Source: Bemisia tabaci (lineage: Eukaryota; Arthropoda; Insecta; Hemiptera; Aleyrodidae). From it: a DNA stretch of 64,000 nt. The translations under genes and the position numbers were made by a program. Below the pieces are notes generated by a model that saw only the letters and a list, made by a program, of their open reading frames with translations, made no database searches and had not been told where the DNA came from. Location of the stretch: the NCBI RefSeq assembly GCF_918797505.1, contig NC_092797.1:42196157-42260156 (forward strand), written 5' to 3'. Of the stretch, positions 48,901 to 60,900 are shown in pieces (the stretch's first letter is position 1; every line of letters starts with the position of its first letter).

Positions 48901-51900
48901 TTAGCTTTGGACATACATCAGGACTTTAGTGCCGTAAGCGAATTATATATCGAGGCGTGAACTAGTTTTGGTGCGAGACTCTTAATTTCCCAAAATGTGA
49001 CTTGGCCTTGTTCTGCTTAATTTGATCCAATTTTTAAGCAATTACAATAAAAGGGGACAGATTTTTGAAATTGATTGACAGAAGCTATAGATAAATAAGA
49101 CAAAGAGAAAATGGAGCTATCCAATGAGTTGAAACAGGTGATTGTCATAGACTAAGGGGAAAAATTATGGACTAGGATCTCTCGTGGGTTGCAACCACCC
49201 GCTTCCACTATATTAGGATAGATACATTTTCTCTTGGTCTAACACTTCGTCAATGAATTTTTAATTCGCTGGGATCCCAAAAAAAATAGATGCAAATGGA
49301 GTCATAGCGTCTTGCCTTCGTCATCTTCTTCTTCCTATTTATCCTTTGCTTCTTGACATGTATCAAATTTATGTTTAGAGTTTCACCTTATTTAAAGTCG
49401 AATGAAAATTTTTGCGCTGTTCGTTATAACTTTGATCTCTTTAAACTGCAATTGCATAACATCATCAACACATCATCATCATAACTTTTATCTAACTGAT
49501 TTTCTCTCTTATTTTGTTAACAGATATTGATGAATGCGCAAATCCTGCGATAGCATCACGGTGTGTGGCAAATGCGGAATGCTGCAATTTACCGGCACAT
49601 TTTTTGTGCAAATGCAGACCGGGGTTCGAAGGTGACGGTGAAGTTGAATGCAGAGGTAAGTTTAACCTAATTTTTTACAAAATCAAAATCCGTCGTTGAG
49701 ATACTTAATTTCTAAGTGTCGTCATCCAAATATTTTGATGCAAGTATGTTGAAAATTTCACACAGCCAATGGAATAAGAGTTCATTATGGAGACCGTATC
49801 GTTTATACCCTCACCGACGAAGCACGGGTTCATCGCATTATAAGTCGCCGGGATAAATCGCCTTCAATCCTCCGTGATACAATTTCTCCTCGACCGTTGA
49901 CTCCGTTGAGCTTTATCTATGAATGGTGACGGTGGATGAATGTTTCTTTCATGCCTACAATGATTATCGCGCTATTTCACTGTTTGAAACGAAGTAAAAA
50001 ATTTCCGATCAAGAACAGCTTTGGGAAAAAATAAAGTTGTAAAATATGAAAAAGAATATGCGGGTTACCATTCTAATTTAAATCTCCGATAATTTCAATA
50101 TACGCGTCAACGTAATTTTTTGCGTTTACTCAATGAATATTAAAATGTGTCTCCGGTCCGAGGTATTGAATCGAAAAGAAGCGAATATTAGTAACCCCGT
50201 CCCCTCTGTACATTTAGTTTAAGACCAAAATATTGTCGGATCTTGTGAGTTTTTTATCTATTATTTTACTTTACCTCAAACTCGGTAATGCCAAACTTTC
50301 TGTGGCTTACCGCTCATAAAACAAATCACAGGATCTTAATTTTGAAAAGCACTCGTTGATCATTCACTTATTTTATTCATGCTTTTAATTCTTCGATTCG
50401 AATTACGAGTAATTATTTCCGATTTAATCAAAGGAGAGGGCAGAGGTCTCCAGTTCCACGGGATAATTGAGACTTGCTTGAGGACAGCGGCGTGGAAATG
50501 CAAATTCAATTACGTACCACGGAATGGGGTCATGTAATGAGGAATGAATAAGGAGAATAGACAATTGTGATCGGGGAATCGGCCCGTAATATCGGACAGC
50601 GAGCCCGTGGCCTGCCGCGTTTGTGATATTCGTCCAATCGCCACCGTCGTCCGACATTCAGAGCCAATTATATCATCAAGTCGTGTATACAATGGGGCAC
50701 CTACAAGTAGCACAAGCCCTTTTTTGAGGCCGAATGACAATTGTTAGCTCGCACCCTCAGACTGATCTAGAACCTACGTCCCAGGAGAGCACTGGTATTG
50801 AGATAAGCATCGATTTACTGGTGTGCCTGAGAAAAAGAGTTCGGTGACAAATACTGCACTTCTGTTCTTATTGAACACCAAATTTTTTGAAAGTCGAATT
50901 TTTCGGTCCTTTTGTCAAAACCTTTGGTCCTCTAAACAGAAATTAGAAGTTTTGAAAGTGGCTCATTAATTTTCTCGTAAAATTTCCCCCAAGAAGCACT
51001 CCTCACGATTTATAGTTTGAAGAAATAAACATCGACATATTCAATTTTAGTCGAAAATTTCATGTTCAATCTTTCTAAAAAGCTCGTTACATTGGGCAGT
51101 CAGCGTTACTGCGAGGATCTAAAATGACAAAGCGCCTTCAATACTTCATTTATACTTCAAAGACATCCAGACATGAGTAGGTCCTTTACAAATCATGCTC
51201 AGCACATTGCGATATCAAAACTGCAGCACAAAAGATACTCAGATTCGACGCCAGTATGCTCTCATGAAATATATCTTCGCAATGCAGAATTAGGAGCGCT
51301 TTGCCATTTTGGGTCCTCTCAGTGCAGCCCGCCATTGGCGCTGCGGGTAAAGCGGCGAATGCCTGAACAGTCCAAACGCCTTCACTTTCGAGCTTATGCA
51401 ACACAGACATCTATGGAGCCCGAATAGTTGCATCCAGGACATTCGCAGGTTCGTCGCATTCGACACTAAATAAGGGCGCTTTGCTTGTTACTGTTGCACC
51501 GTAACTCAATTCCAGCGATGCATATTGTGCCGAGAAAAAACTATTACTGATTTGTATCGAGACATCGGAAATTTTCCGAATAATGCTTTGATCTTTTAAA
51601 TATAAAACAACGTCGACGTCTTAAAATGCGAACTGCGACCTTTACCTTCTCTGATCTAAGAACTACGAGTGCGGCAAAGTCGTTCCATGGTCACTTCATG
51701 AAAAATTCGAGCACCCATATTTGAATATGTTTGTTTCTTTTCTCTGAAGAGTTAGAAAAAAGTCCAGTCAGAAATGAGGGGCTTGGAGGACAAGGCGCAT
51801 AAGTGCAGTTATTTGAGATTCCGAGAAATACGTGCTTGAAGATTCGAAATTACATAGATCCTAATGGCAGAAAGAGAGTTTAAACTGACTTTTTAATACT

Positions 51901-54900
51901 TAAAACTCGCAATTTTGGAACGAATTTGTTCCAGAATATGCATTTAGACCAGTTTTACTTGAAATCATGAATTTCTCGGTTTTTTTTTCAAAACCGCACC
52001 AAGCCCCTCAAATGTAAATCAACCTACGGTTAATTCAGAGCCCGCTTATTCGCTTGGAAAAAAAATATCCACAGAAGCGGCTGCGCAGCGTGACGACGCG
52101 ACGATGCGGCATATTCCGCGTCTTTTATCGTAACTGGAGTTACGAAGACGCTGCGGAAAAGAGGGGAGAGGAGAGGGGGGCTTGGGCGAGTAGGTTAGTT
52201 TTCTGTTTTCTCACATTCCTCGCTATTGGCCAAGTTCAATGCCGGACCGACACCAATCGATTCCTCTCGGCTGCTCGCACGGCTATTATTAGCTGCTAAA
52301 ACAGCCAACTGCAAGTAATTCGCAATCTAGCTTAACAGCGTCGTCTGGAGTCTGGAGCGTCCACCCGGAGGATGGGCCCCGTCTCGGCCCTCGTCTTCCC
52401 TCTCGCCTCAAACCGTAACGCACTCCGAGCGTAGTTGCTAAATCGGGAATTTCAATGATTCTTAAAAAGAACTTTATTCTATGGTATTATATTTGGAAAA
52501 CCTCATCTATGATATCGACGGTGAAACTACCAAACCACGTATCTCGGTTTGCGACGTCGCAGACTTCCTGTCATACTTTATTTTTTAAATGAAAAACTAC
52601 CTAACATCCAGTCCTGAAAATTTCTGTGATTTTTCCTCTTTTTGCGGAAAAAATTCCGTGAAAATTTCAAGGAATGATATTGATTTGGTCTACTTCAAAA
52701 AAATAGAATGTGAGCGTAGATTTTTAAACACCGCAAACGAGATACGTGGTTTGGTAGTTACACCGTCGATATAAGAACGACTATAAAAAAAAAGAAAAAA
52801 GAATCTTTTAAATTTTGAATAGATAACTTCAAATAGGTTCACACGCCAAATATGGTAGCTGAAAATGGGAGTCACCGGTGTGTGGTTGAGTGGTGCCCTG
52901 AATTTTTCGGGTGTCGTGGAAATTTCAGCAATCGATGTGGATCGGATACTCAAAAATATTATCAGTTCGTTCGGATTATTGAAAGTTTGGTATAATTTTC
53001 AAAAATGTTTGTGAGTAGGTAAATTCTGAAATAAAAATTAAAATAAAAGTTGAGTAGTGAATTGAATTTGAATTAAAAAAAAAAACCTGAATTTTAAGAA
53101 TAACGCATGTTGAGCAACAACCAACTCCCACATTCAGCGCGTAAACCAGATGCTGATGATAGAATACAGCTAGAAGCTCCTTTTGCGTATTCCGGCCTCC
53201 GAAAGCTCCTTTCTCTTCAAAAATGGTACCTATTGGCCTAAAATGAGGTCAGAACTGCCAATGGATCCCATCATGGTATCGTCACGTTATCGTCATATAG
53301 AAATTCAGGGAAAAGGTCAATTTTCATTTATTTGGTACCCATATTAATCGCCAGACTAGAAAACTCGTATCTCAATCTACTGCGGTGTCTCAGAAATACC
53401 TATCAATTCGTTTTTTGAAAAGAAAACTGACCAAGAATTTTTCATGAGATTTTGAATAACACTTTTAGATCAGGGAAATATCATGCATAATTTCATGCAA
53501 TTCATTTCAATTTCATATTCGCCTGTCAATTGTATGAAAATTGTAGATTTGCTCGCGTTGAAATGTATCGTGGCGACTGACCAGCAGTGGATAAGTAATT
53601 AAGGTGATTCGATGGACGCCATATTTTGTGTCAGAAAGGCATACGATATATCGCATCAATTGGTTCCATTTTTTCAGCCACTCGTCATTTTCTCCAATTT
53701 TAAGATCGCAATTCTGTTGTCAGGAGACTAAATCACTCAATTACCAATTTTAACAAAGAAATTAAATGTAATAAAGGCGTGGTTTTTTTAAAGAGAAAAC
53801 ATCGCATTCGAGTGCAGTTTCGATATCAGTATCGAATGCAATGTTTTCTCTCTGAAAAAACCACGCCTTTATTACGTTGAATTTCTTTGTTAAAATCGGT
53901 AAGTGAGTGCTTTAGTCTCCTGACAACAGAATTGCGATCTCAAAATTGGAGAAAAATAACGAGTAGCTGAAAAAATGGAACCAATTGCTGCGATATGTCG
54001 TACTTCGTTCTGACACAAAATATGGCGTCCATCGAATCACCTTAAGTAACTTATAAAATATGATTATAACATTAAAACGTGGCAACAGGGCCTTGATGTG
54101 CTACCACCCGGCTTTGGAGCGATTCACTGCGCTGGCGCTAAGATCGACGTGACAACATGCTCATGCACACACGTGGGCATCGGCACCTCTGGATATTATC
54201 CTCTCCAACCTCTAATAAATAGAATTATGATTACTCTGTAATAATCCCTCGCCGCACCATGCAACCCCTTTATTAAGCTCTTTGCCCACTAGTTTTTCCG
54301 CTGCTGTCTTTCAGTGCATATTAAGAACGGTGGTGGGCAGACAATGAGTGTTCAAGGGGGAATGCAGGGCGAGACGGGCATAATACGAATACAATGGGAA
54401 GAAAAATTAAAATATAACCCTCTCAGAATTTACGATCAGTTTGCGATGGCATTAATTCATATCTCAGAAAAGGGTAGCAAATTTTCCTCTTATATGCCTC
54501 TTCGCTCCGAATGTAAAGGTTTGGACAAGGCTAAGTCGAGCTGATCAGGTGACTAAAAGTCAAATTTAATAAATATCTCGCTAATTTCATGACTTAGAAT
54601 TTGTTTTTTATTATAATAAATTTCGTTGTAAACGCGTTACTAATTGTTTCGTATTTGTTCCAGATATTGATGAATGCCTTCAACCTAACGCTTGCGGTAT
54701 AAATACCGTGTGTACTAACACCCCAGGAAACTATACCTGTGACTGTCAAACTGGATATCAGGGAAATCCATATAATGGAGTAAGTATCATACTGTACAAT
54801 ATACGAGCATGAGAGTCACATGTAACGCATAACGCCTGAAGCGCAAAGCGGCCAGAGGGGCGTGCCCCGTACTAACATAAAAAGTTAAACATGCCTCACT

Positions 54901-57900
54901 CATATAGGTCTTTCGTTTTGTGGCACGTTTCAAAAGAAGCACACAGGAGCGTCGCACTAGTCGCCTAGGCAAGAAGAAAATTAAAACGCCTTCAATTATT
55001 ATAGTAAGCAACACTGTCATCCGAAAAGTTCGAATAGTTGCACAGTTCTAGGCGCTAGTAGCAGCTTAGGTGGGACGGAGGGTGCATTCTGAGTCGTGTA
55101 GAACCAAACCACGAACAGCTTTACTAACGCTCAATTAACCTTAAGTAAAATTTTGCTTAAAAATGCGATTTTTTTTCTTCTCAAATTTATAGATTTTGAG
55201 GGCCCATGGGAACCGCTAAATGTTCACTAAAATCAAAATTGCTCTACAACGTCTGTTTTAACATAGATTTGAATGTTTTTGCGAGGTACGGCGTTAATAT
55301 TGAACTCCATCATTTTTATTGGAATAAGCTGCACCCCTGTAGACAGAGCGCCATGTGCGTACAAAAATAAGACAGGGTTTTTTTGGGGGGGGGGGGGGGG
55401 GGTAGGGGGCTCAGGAGGGCAAAAGTGAATATGAGAGAGACGGGGTTGACACGTTGCATCGCTATTAGCTTGTCAATGGCCAGAGGAAAGGTCTGCAGAC
55501 AACTTGAAGGAGCAAGAGGCGCCAGGATTTCTGTCGGCGCGCGAAGTGTAATCTTTAAATGCTCATAACTCTCGCCCACGTCGTTTTCTTCGAAAGTAAA
55601 ACATATCGAAAATGGACGGAATAGTACGGCTAACACAAAGGACAGTTTTTTGTTTAATTTTGAAAAGAGGCATTTGACGATGTACTGTACTTTGAAAAAA
55701 ATCGATCACGAAAAATTATGAAAAATGGCAACACTGCGAATATAAAGCAGTAAAACCTCAAATGAATAAATTATTCTGATCAAGCATATTTTAGAAGAAT
55801 TTTCGCGCAAACCACACTTCAAAATCTTTTATCTTTTAATAGATATGGAATTTTACAGTTTTACACTTGGCAACGCTGCTGCGCGGCAAGATATTCGTTT
55901 TAAGTCTTGAAAACCTGTAGAAAGGTGTCCCCGATTTTGTAGAACAACATACTACAAATTGGTTCAAATCCACGCATGGAGCCTTTTTGCCGGCATCTGC
56001 TCATGCTCATGCCATCTGGCAACACTCACTACAAAATACTATCAAAATACTACTGGAGTACTACGATGAGTACGATGACGAATTCTTGGTCTCTCATTGG
56101 TCCGTTCTGTTTGGGATGGTTCATTCATGAATTGCATAGCGCTCATGGCGCATGCGCCCGCGCAACACGTGACGCGAACGCGCAGCACGCGCCATGGATT
56201 GCTCGCGCACATGGTTGAATTTGTAAACAACGCTAATGGTGAATTTTTCTCTTTCCTGATTCATTATTTCTTTTTTAATTTAAAACAATGTGTTCAATAC
56301 GGATGGTAACGTATTCAGCAAGGGTGTGAAGATTGAAATATCTTCATTCAAGTGTCAACTAACAACTGAAGAACAGAATTTGTCAAGATGTTTAAGGGTT
56401 ACTTTTTCCAATGTGAAGTTCAGACTACTTAGCTGGCCATCGATTAAATGTAGGTAGTTTAATATTTTCCCTCATAACATACCACAGCCGGCTGTAGTAT
56501 TTACAATCCATATCCATACGAGCATTGGCATTTTATTGTCAAATGAATCCACCAGATACAAACTTTTGAGGTTGGACATGGTTGGACTGTGAAACCCGGA
56601 AGATTTCAACCCTGAACTCACTATAGTTTTGTTTACACATCACTGTAACATATGGATTTTGCGTTGATTTGCTTGATTCTTATACATTTTAAGCTTATTT
56701 TACCGAGAATCGTTAAACTCTTCATTGAGTCGGGACGTGCAATGTCCATTTCTCCAGTCTTAAGTTTTTTTGAGTTCATAGTACGTACCCACTTTTAAAG
56801 AGTCGATACAACCACAAAAGTGATGAGAGAACTCGTATTGGGATTAAGGAAACCCAAAGACAAGTCTTAAGCCACTTTCGAGGTTGCAACCAACTCCAAA
56901 AAGAGTTATGAATTCAAAAAAACTGAACTAACTGAAAAAATGGACTTTAGCCATTTTCGCACGTCCTGATTCAATTGTTAAATCAAATTTTCAATATGTC
57001 TCATTCAATTGTTGCAAAATGACGCTAACTCCGTATTTAATAACTTACCCTCAGGCTATAGGTAGTCTTCATGAGTGCGTACTGTACTCTTCCTCATATC
57101 GTTGCTTGGTTCCTTGCATTTAATGCTACTGCAAGAGTTGGTCGCTGTACGCTTTGCGCTGTTCCGGATTTATGGTAGGCCAAGCCATGTGGTTGTATTG
57201 TCCAAATTGGCCATGACGAGGTAGACCCTAAAGGAGCCCCTTCCTAAAGCAGGAAATTTTACAAAGTACTCAAGGCCAAGAAGTCATCGAGAATAATTCC
57301 TAGCCCTGATCAAAAGCTCTAGCCAGCTCTAGGCCCAAGCGCTGACGCTCTTCCATGGGCGCCGTAGCCACAGATTAAAACACCTTATGTAATCTGGCCT
57401 TGTATTGAGCGAGACTCCTTGCTCTCATATATTAGTAAGATCTTTTCTTTGCTCCTACTTTGAAATGCCTCTAAAAATTATATGAATGACAGGTGATTAA
57501 TCTTGCCTGTGACTGTCAGTTTAGCGCCACATTCGACATATTGGTTTTTTTTTTTTCAATTGAGTACAATCGTCTACTAGGTTTCAATTTCTGCCGGACA
57601 TTGCCTTGCAATGATCCGACGATATTTCACTACACTTTTCGGATTATTCCTATTTTTACTCATCGCTTAAATTTTATCTCCTGAGATCTGGTCATGTTTC
57701 CTTTTTTACCAGTATTGCTAAGTCCTAAGTAATTCGCTTGGACTGTTACAGTGTGTTGATCTCAATGAATGTGAATACAAAGGTGCTTGCGGTCTTGGAG
57801 CTCTATGCACAAACTTGCCTGGAGGCCACCACTGTGAGTGTCCAAGAGGCTATGAAGGTGATGCCTACAGAGGTGTCTGCACTGACATCAATGAGTGCCT

Positions 57901-60900
57901 CCACAATGTTTGTGGAATCAATGCGATCTGTCGAAATGAACCTGGTACCTTTCAGTGCTCATGTCCTCAAGGATTTGCCGGAGATCCCTTTTCATCTTGC
58001 ACAGGTATTTTAGAAAACTTTATTATGAATATGACTCTTCTTTCTTCTAGATTTTGTATTCTCAGAAAGTCATTTGATAACCAGTAGAGTCCATGCGTAA
58101 TGAGTTGCGCATCTTTTAGAGTGCGACAGGAAATATGCCATTAATTCTTAGTAGTGTCCAGAATAAATTCAAGAATCAAGATGGTAGATCCTTTGTTTCC
58201 CTTCGAAAGTTGTTCAAGTCATTCAGCAAGGACTGTACAACCTGAAAATTTATCACTAAGTATAGAAGGGGATGTCATATGTATGTACCTAAGTCAAATA
58301 ATACTTGCTGATTTCAGAAGTTGATGAAACAAACTTTTTTGTAGAACTCATAAAACATATACTTATGCATCTATTTATCTTCAATAAATTGACGTTTTAA
58401 CTACAAACTGACGTTTTGAAAACAAGCTATATCATTTCTGAGTTTAGCCATTAATTTATGTGTAAGTACCATTTTAATTTGCAACTAAGTTTTTTCTTCA
58501 AGCAAATCAATTTTCAATTATTCATGGTTAATTTTTATACGATTGTTAGAATAGTATCTCCGGAAACCTTATAGGTACCAATTTTACCCTATTTTAAAAA
58601 ATACAAAACTACAATCAGATGCTCTTCGAAAACCGATCGAATATGCCTCTGAAACTTTTTTGTAATCTTGCTTCAGATTCACCTACTGCAACTGATTCAT
58701 CCATCAGTGTTAAATATGTATAAAGTTATTTGCCTTAACTTTTGTAATTTTCCTTGTGTATAACACAGTAAAAATTGTACATTTTTTGTTCGTGCATAAT
58801 TTCTAATGGGTCCATTTTTATGGATGTTGGTGGCGAATGGGAAACCACGAGTAAATATTTATAATCACTTTTTAATTAGCATTTTTATGTTGTGCAGCTT
58901 GCTTATTACATAATGTAATTAGCACCTTCCACTCAAACTTCTCTTTCTTATTATTACTCTTCTACTTTAAATGTAAAAGTCCACCCCAAAAAAATAGTCT
59001 TACCCCCTTGATATAATATAATAAAGTTCATGCAACAAAACAGATTTAAGTCCTTTTCAAACTGAACATCGATTCATTTTTGTTTTTAGGAAATGCTGTA
59101 TTTTAACACAATTGCAAATTCGTACTGTTATCAAGATAACACAAAGATAGTATTATTTTAAGGAGAGGGTTCTTTTGTGCTTATTAGTGGAAGTCCGTTT
59201 GCAAAATCATCATACTTAATTAGCTGTATAAAAAACATGTATAAAGTTTCACAGAAAAGGGTAGCTTGAAAAAGCAGAGACAATTTTTTGTCAACACTTT
59301 TAAACGTTGGAATGTTAATTATTTTATGCAGTCTTCATACAAGCTGACTCTGTGAATAATTTGCTCCCCCTCTCTAAAAAGACAAAAGTTTCAGCTTTTC
59401 TGAGCCTTGAAAAAGAAATTATGATTTTTTTTTTTGGAGTGGACTTTTTACTCACTTGTACAATTTTTAAGTTGGCTGTAGGTCAACTTATTTTTTTTTT
59501 TTTTTTTACTATTGAGTGTTTATTCATATTAATATCCTAATGCCATAAATTATGATTTAACATATAATTTACACGTTAAAATAGATGTGGACGAATGCAT
59601 GGCAACCCCCTGTGGAGTTAAATCCGAATGTGTTAACACTAATGGGAGTTTCTCCTGTAAATGCCTCCCTGGATATTCCGGCGAACCAGAGAAAAAGTGT
59701 TTAGACATCAACGAATGTGACAATCCTAACCAGTGTGGAATCAATGCTAAATGTATGAACACGCCCGGATCCTATGTGTGCGTGTGTCCTGAAGGATTTT
59801 CTGGGCATGGCCAAATTTATTGTGAAAGTTAGTTCCCTTTTTTTTACTTTTTAAATTTTATCCCTCGTAATGGCAATGGTTACACCATGACTTCATGACC
59901 TTTCCAGAGTACTCTGTTTCAAACCTCAGTCATGGTGTAGAAAGTCAGTAGACAATTAGTTCTATTTTAATGCATAATAATTTGGAGCTTTGCCACTTTT
60001 GTGGCTAATTAAGAATGCAATACTTCATTTTATTTATTCGTCTCTTTTATTTAGAAAATTTTGATTCAAAAATACTTTGCTCGGCCTCTAAAAAAAATGC
60101 TCCATCAACACAATTCATCTCTTTGGTTTGTTATACCAACAATAGTTTTTTACTTATAGGAAGCAAAATTATTTTAATTTTTGTATTTGTTTTTTTCTTC
60201 TTTTTTTCTTTTTTTCCAACAAAAAGATTGGCTCAAGATGTATTGTAATTTCTCGAACCATAAGTAAGCCATAATTAAGTCATACCTGCCAATTGAAACA
60301 CTAGCTTCGTAACTCAACATGATCATTTCAAGTTTTTACTTTCTCGCTCCCCTAGTTTTTTCTTCACATGATTTTGGCCATATACAATCTTCTTTCATAG
60401 TGCTTTTCTGTTTTCTATGTTACCACCTATAAATATGTTTGGAATGAATTTGCTTTCCTTATCTACCTTATGGCGTTGTGCCTGTAAATAAAATTTGCAT
60501 GTGCTATAGCTTTTGAGTTGTCATTGCATGATGTGCATGGTGTAGAGCACTGACAATGGTTGTACTTATCACAGCATGTATTGTGTTTCTTTGTGAGAAA
60601 AGGTAAGCAATATTGGATTGACACGGTAAATGCCAAAAAACTTCAGGAGTACAACCTCTATCAATACTTTCAGGTACAGTAAAATCTGATAAACTGCTGA
60701 AATAATGCTGCTGAACATTGTGGCATCCGTTGAATGCCTTTCCATTTTGTCCCTTTTTTCAAATCATATTTTCTGATATCAAAACTAAGAAAAGTTCACA
60801 GGTAGTTCAAGGCTCTTGTTACTTATTCTTCAAAAAGAGCTGGATTTTTAATTATTTTATGTTCTTCAAGCTCAATTTTAAATTTGTTTGTCAGTCAGCA

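Larger units (their letters stand above)
29968..49523 (+). other. dpy: dumpy intron (19.6 kb)
   Basis: The largest intron in the window, GT-AG, phase 1, and the densest in mobile elements. It contains most copies of the GTGCTAAGGAAAAACGCC family, three hAT-type elements, the inverted pair of 415-bp elements, a 306-bp tandem duplication and a three-level nested insertion near 32.2-33.0 kb. The GC-rich patch at 46500-46960 is open in several frames but encodes nothing I recognise. Confidence 0.8.
49656..54663 (+). other. dpy: dumpy intron (5.0 kb)
   Basis: GT-AG, phase 1. It holds a dispersed repeat at about 51120-51440, foldback elements at 51776-52009, 52515-52769 and 53601-54043, and unique-looking mixed-composition sequence at 50340-50740 and 54100-54550. 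I see no exon inside. Confidence 0.8.

Noticed and set aside
57738..58013. Alternative open frame overlapping the 57752 exon
   Set aside because: It is a shadow of the EGF exon in another frame; the EGF frame has correct cysteine spacing and splice phases.
59550..59762. Minus-strand open frame over the 59585 exon
   Set aside because: Antisense shadow of the EGF exon.
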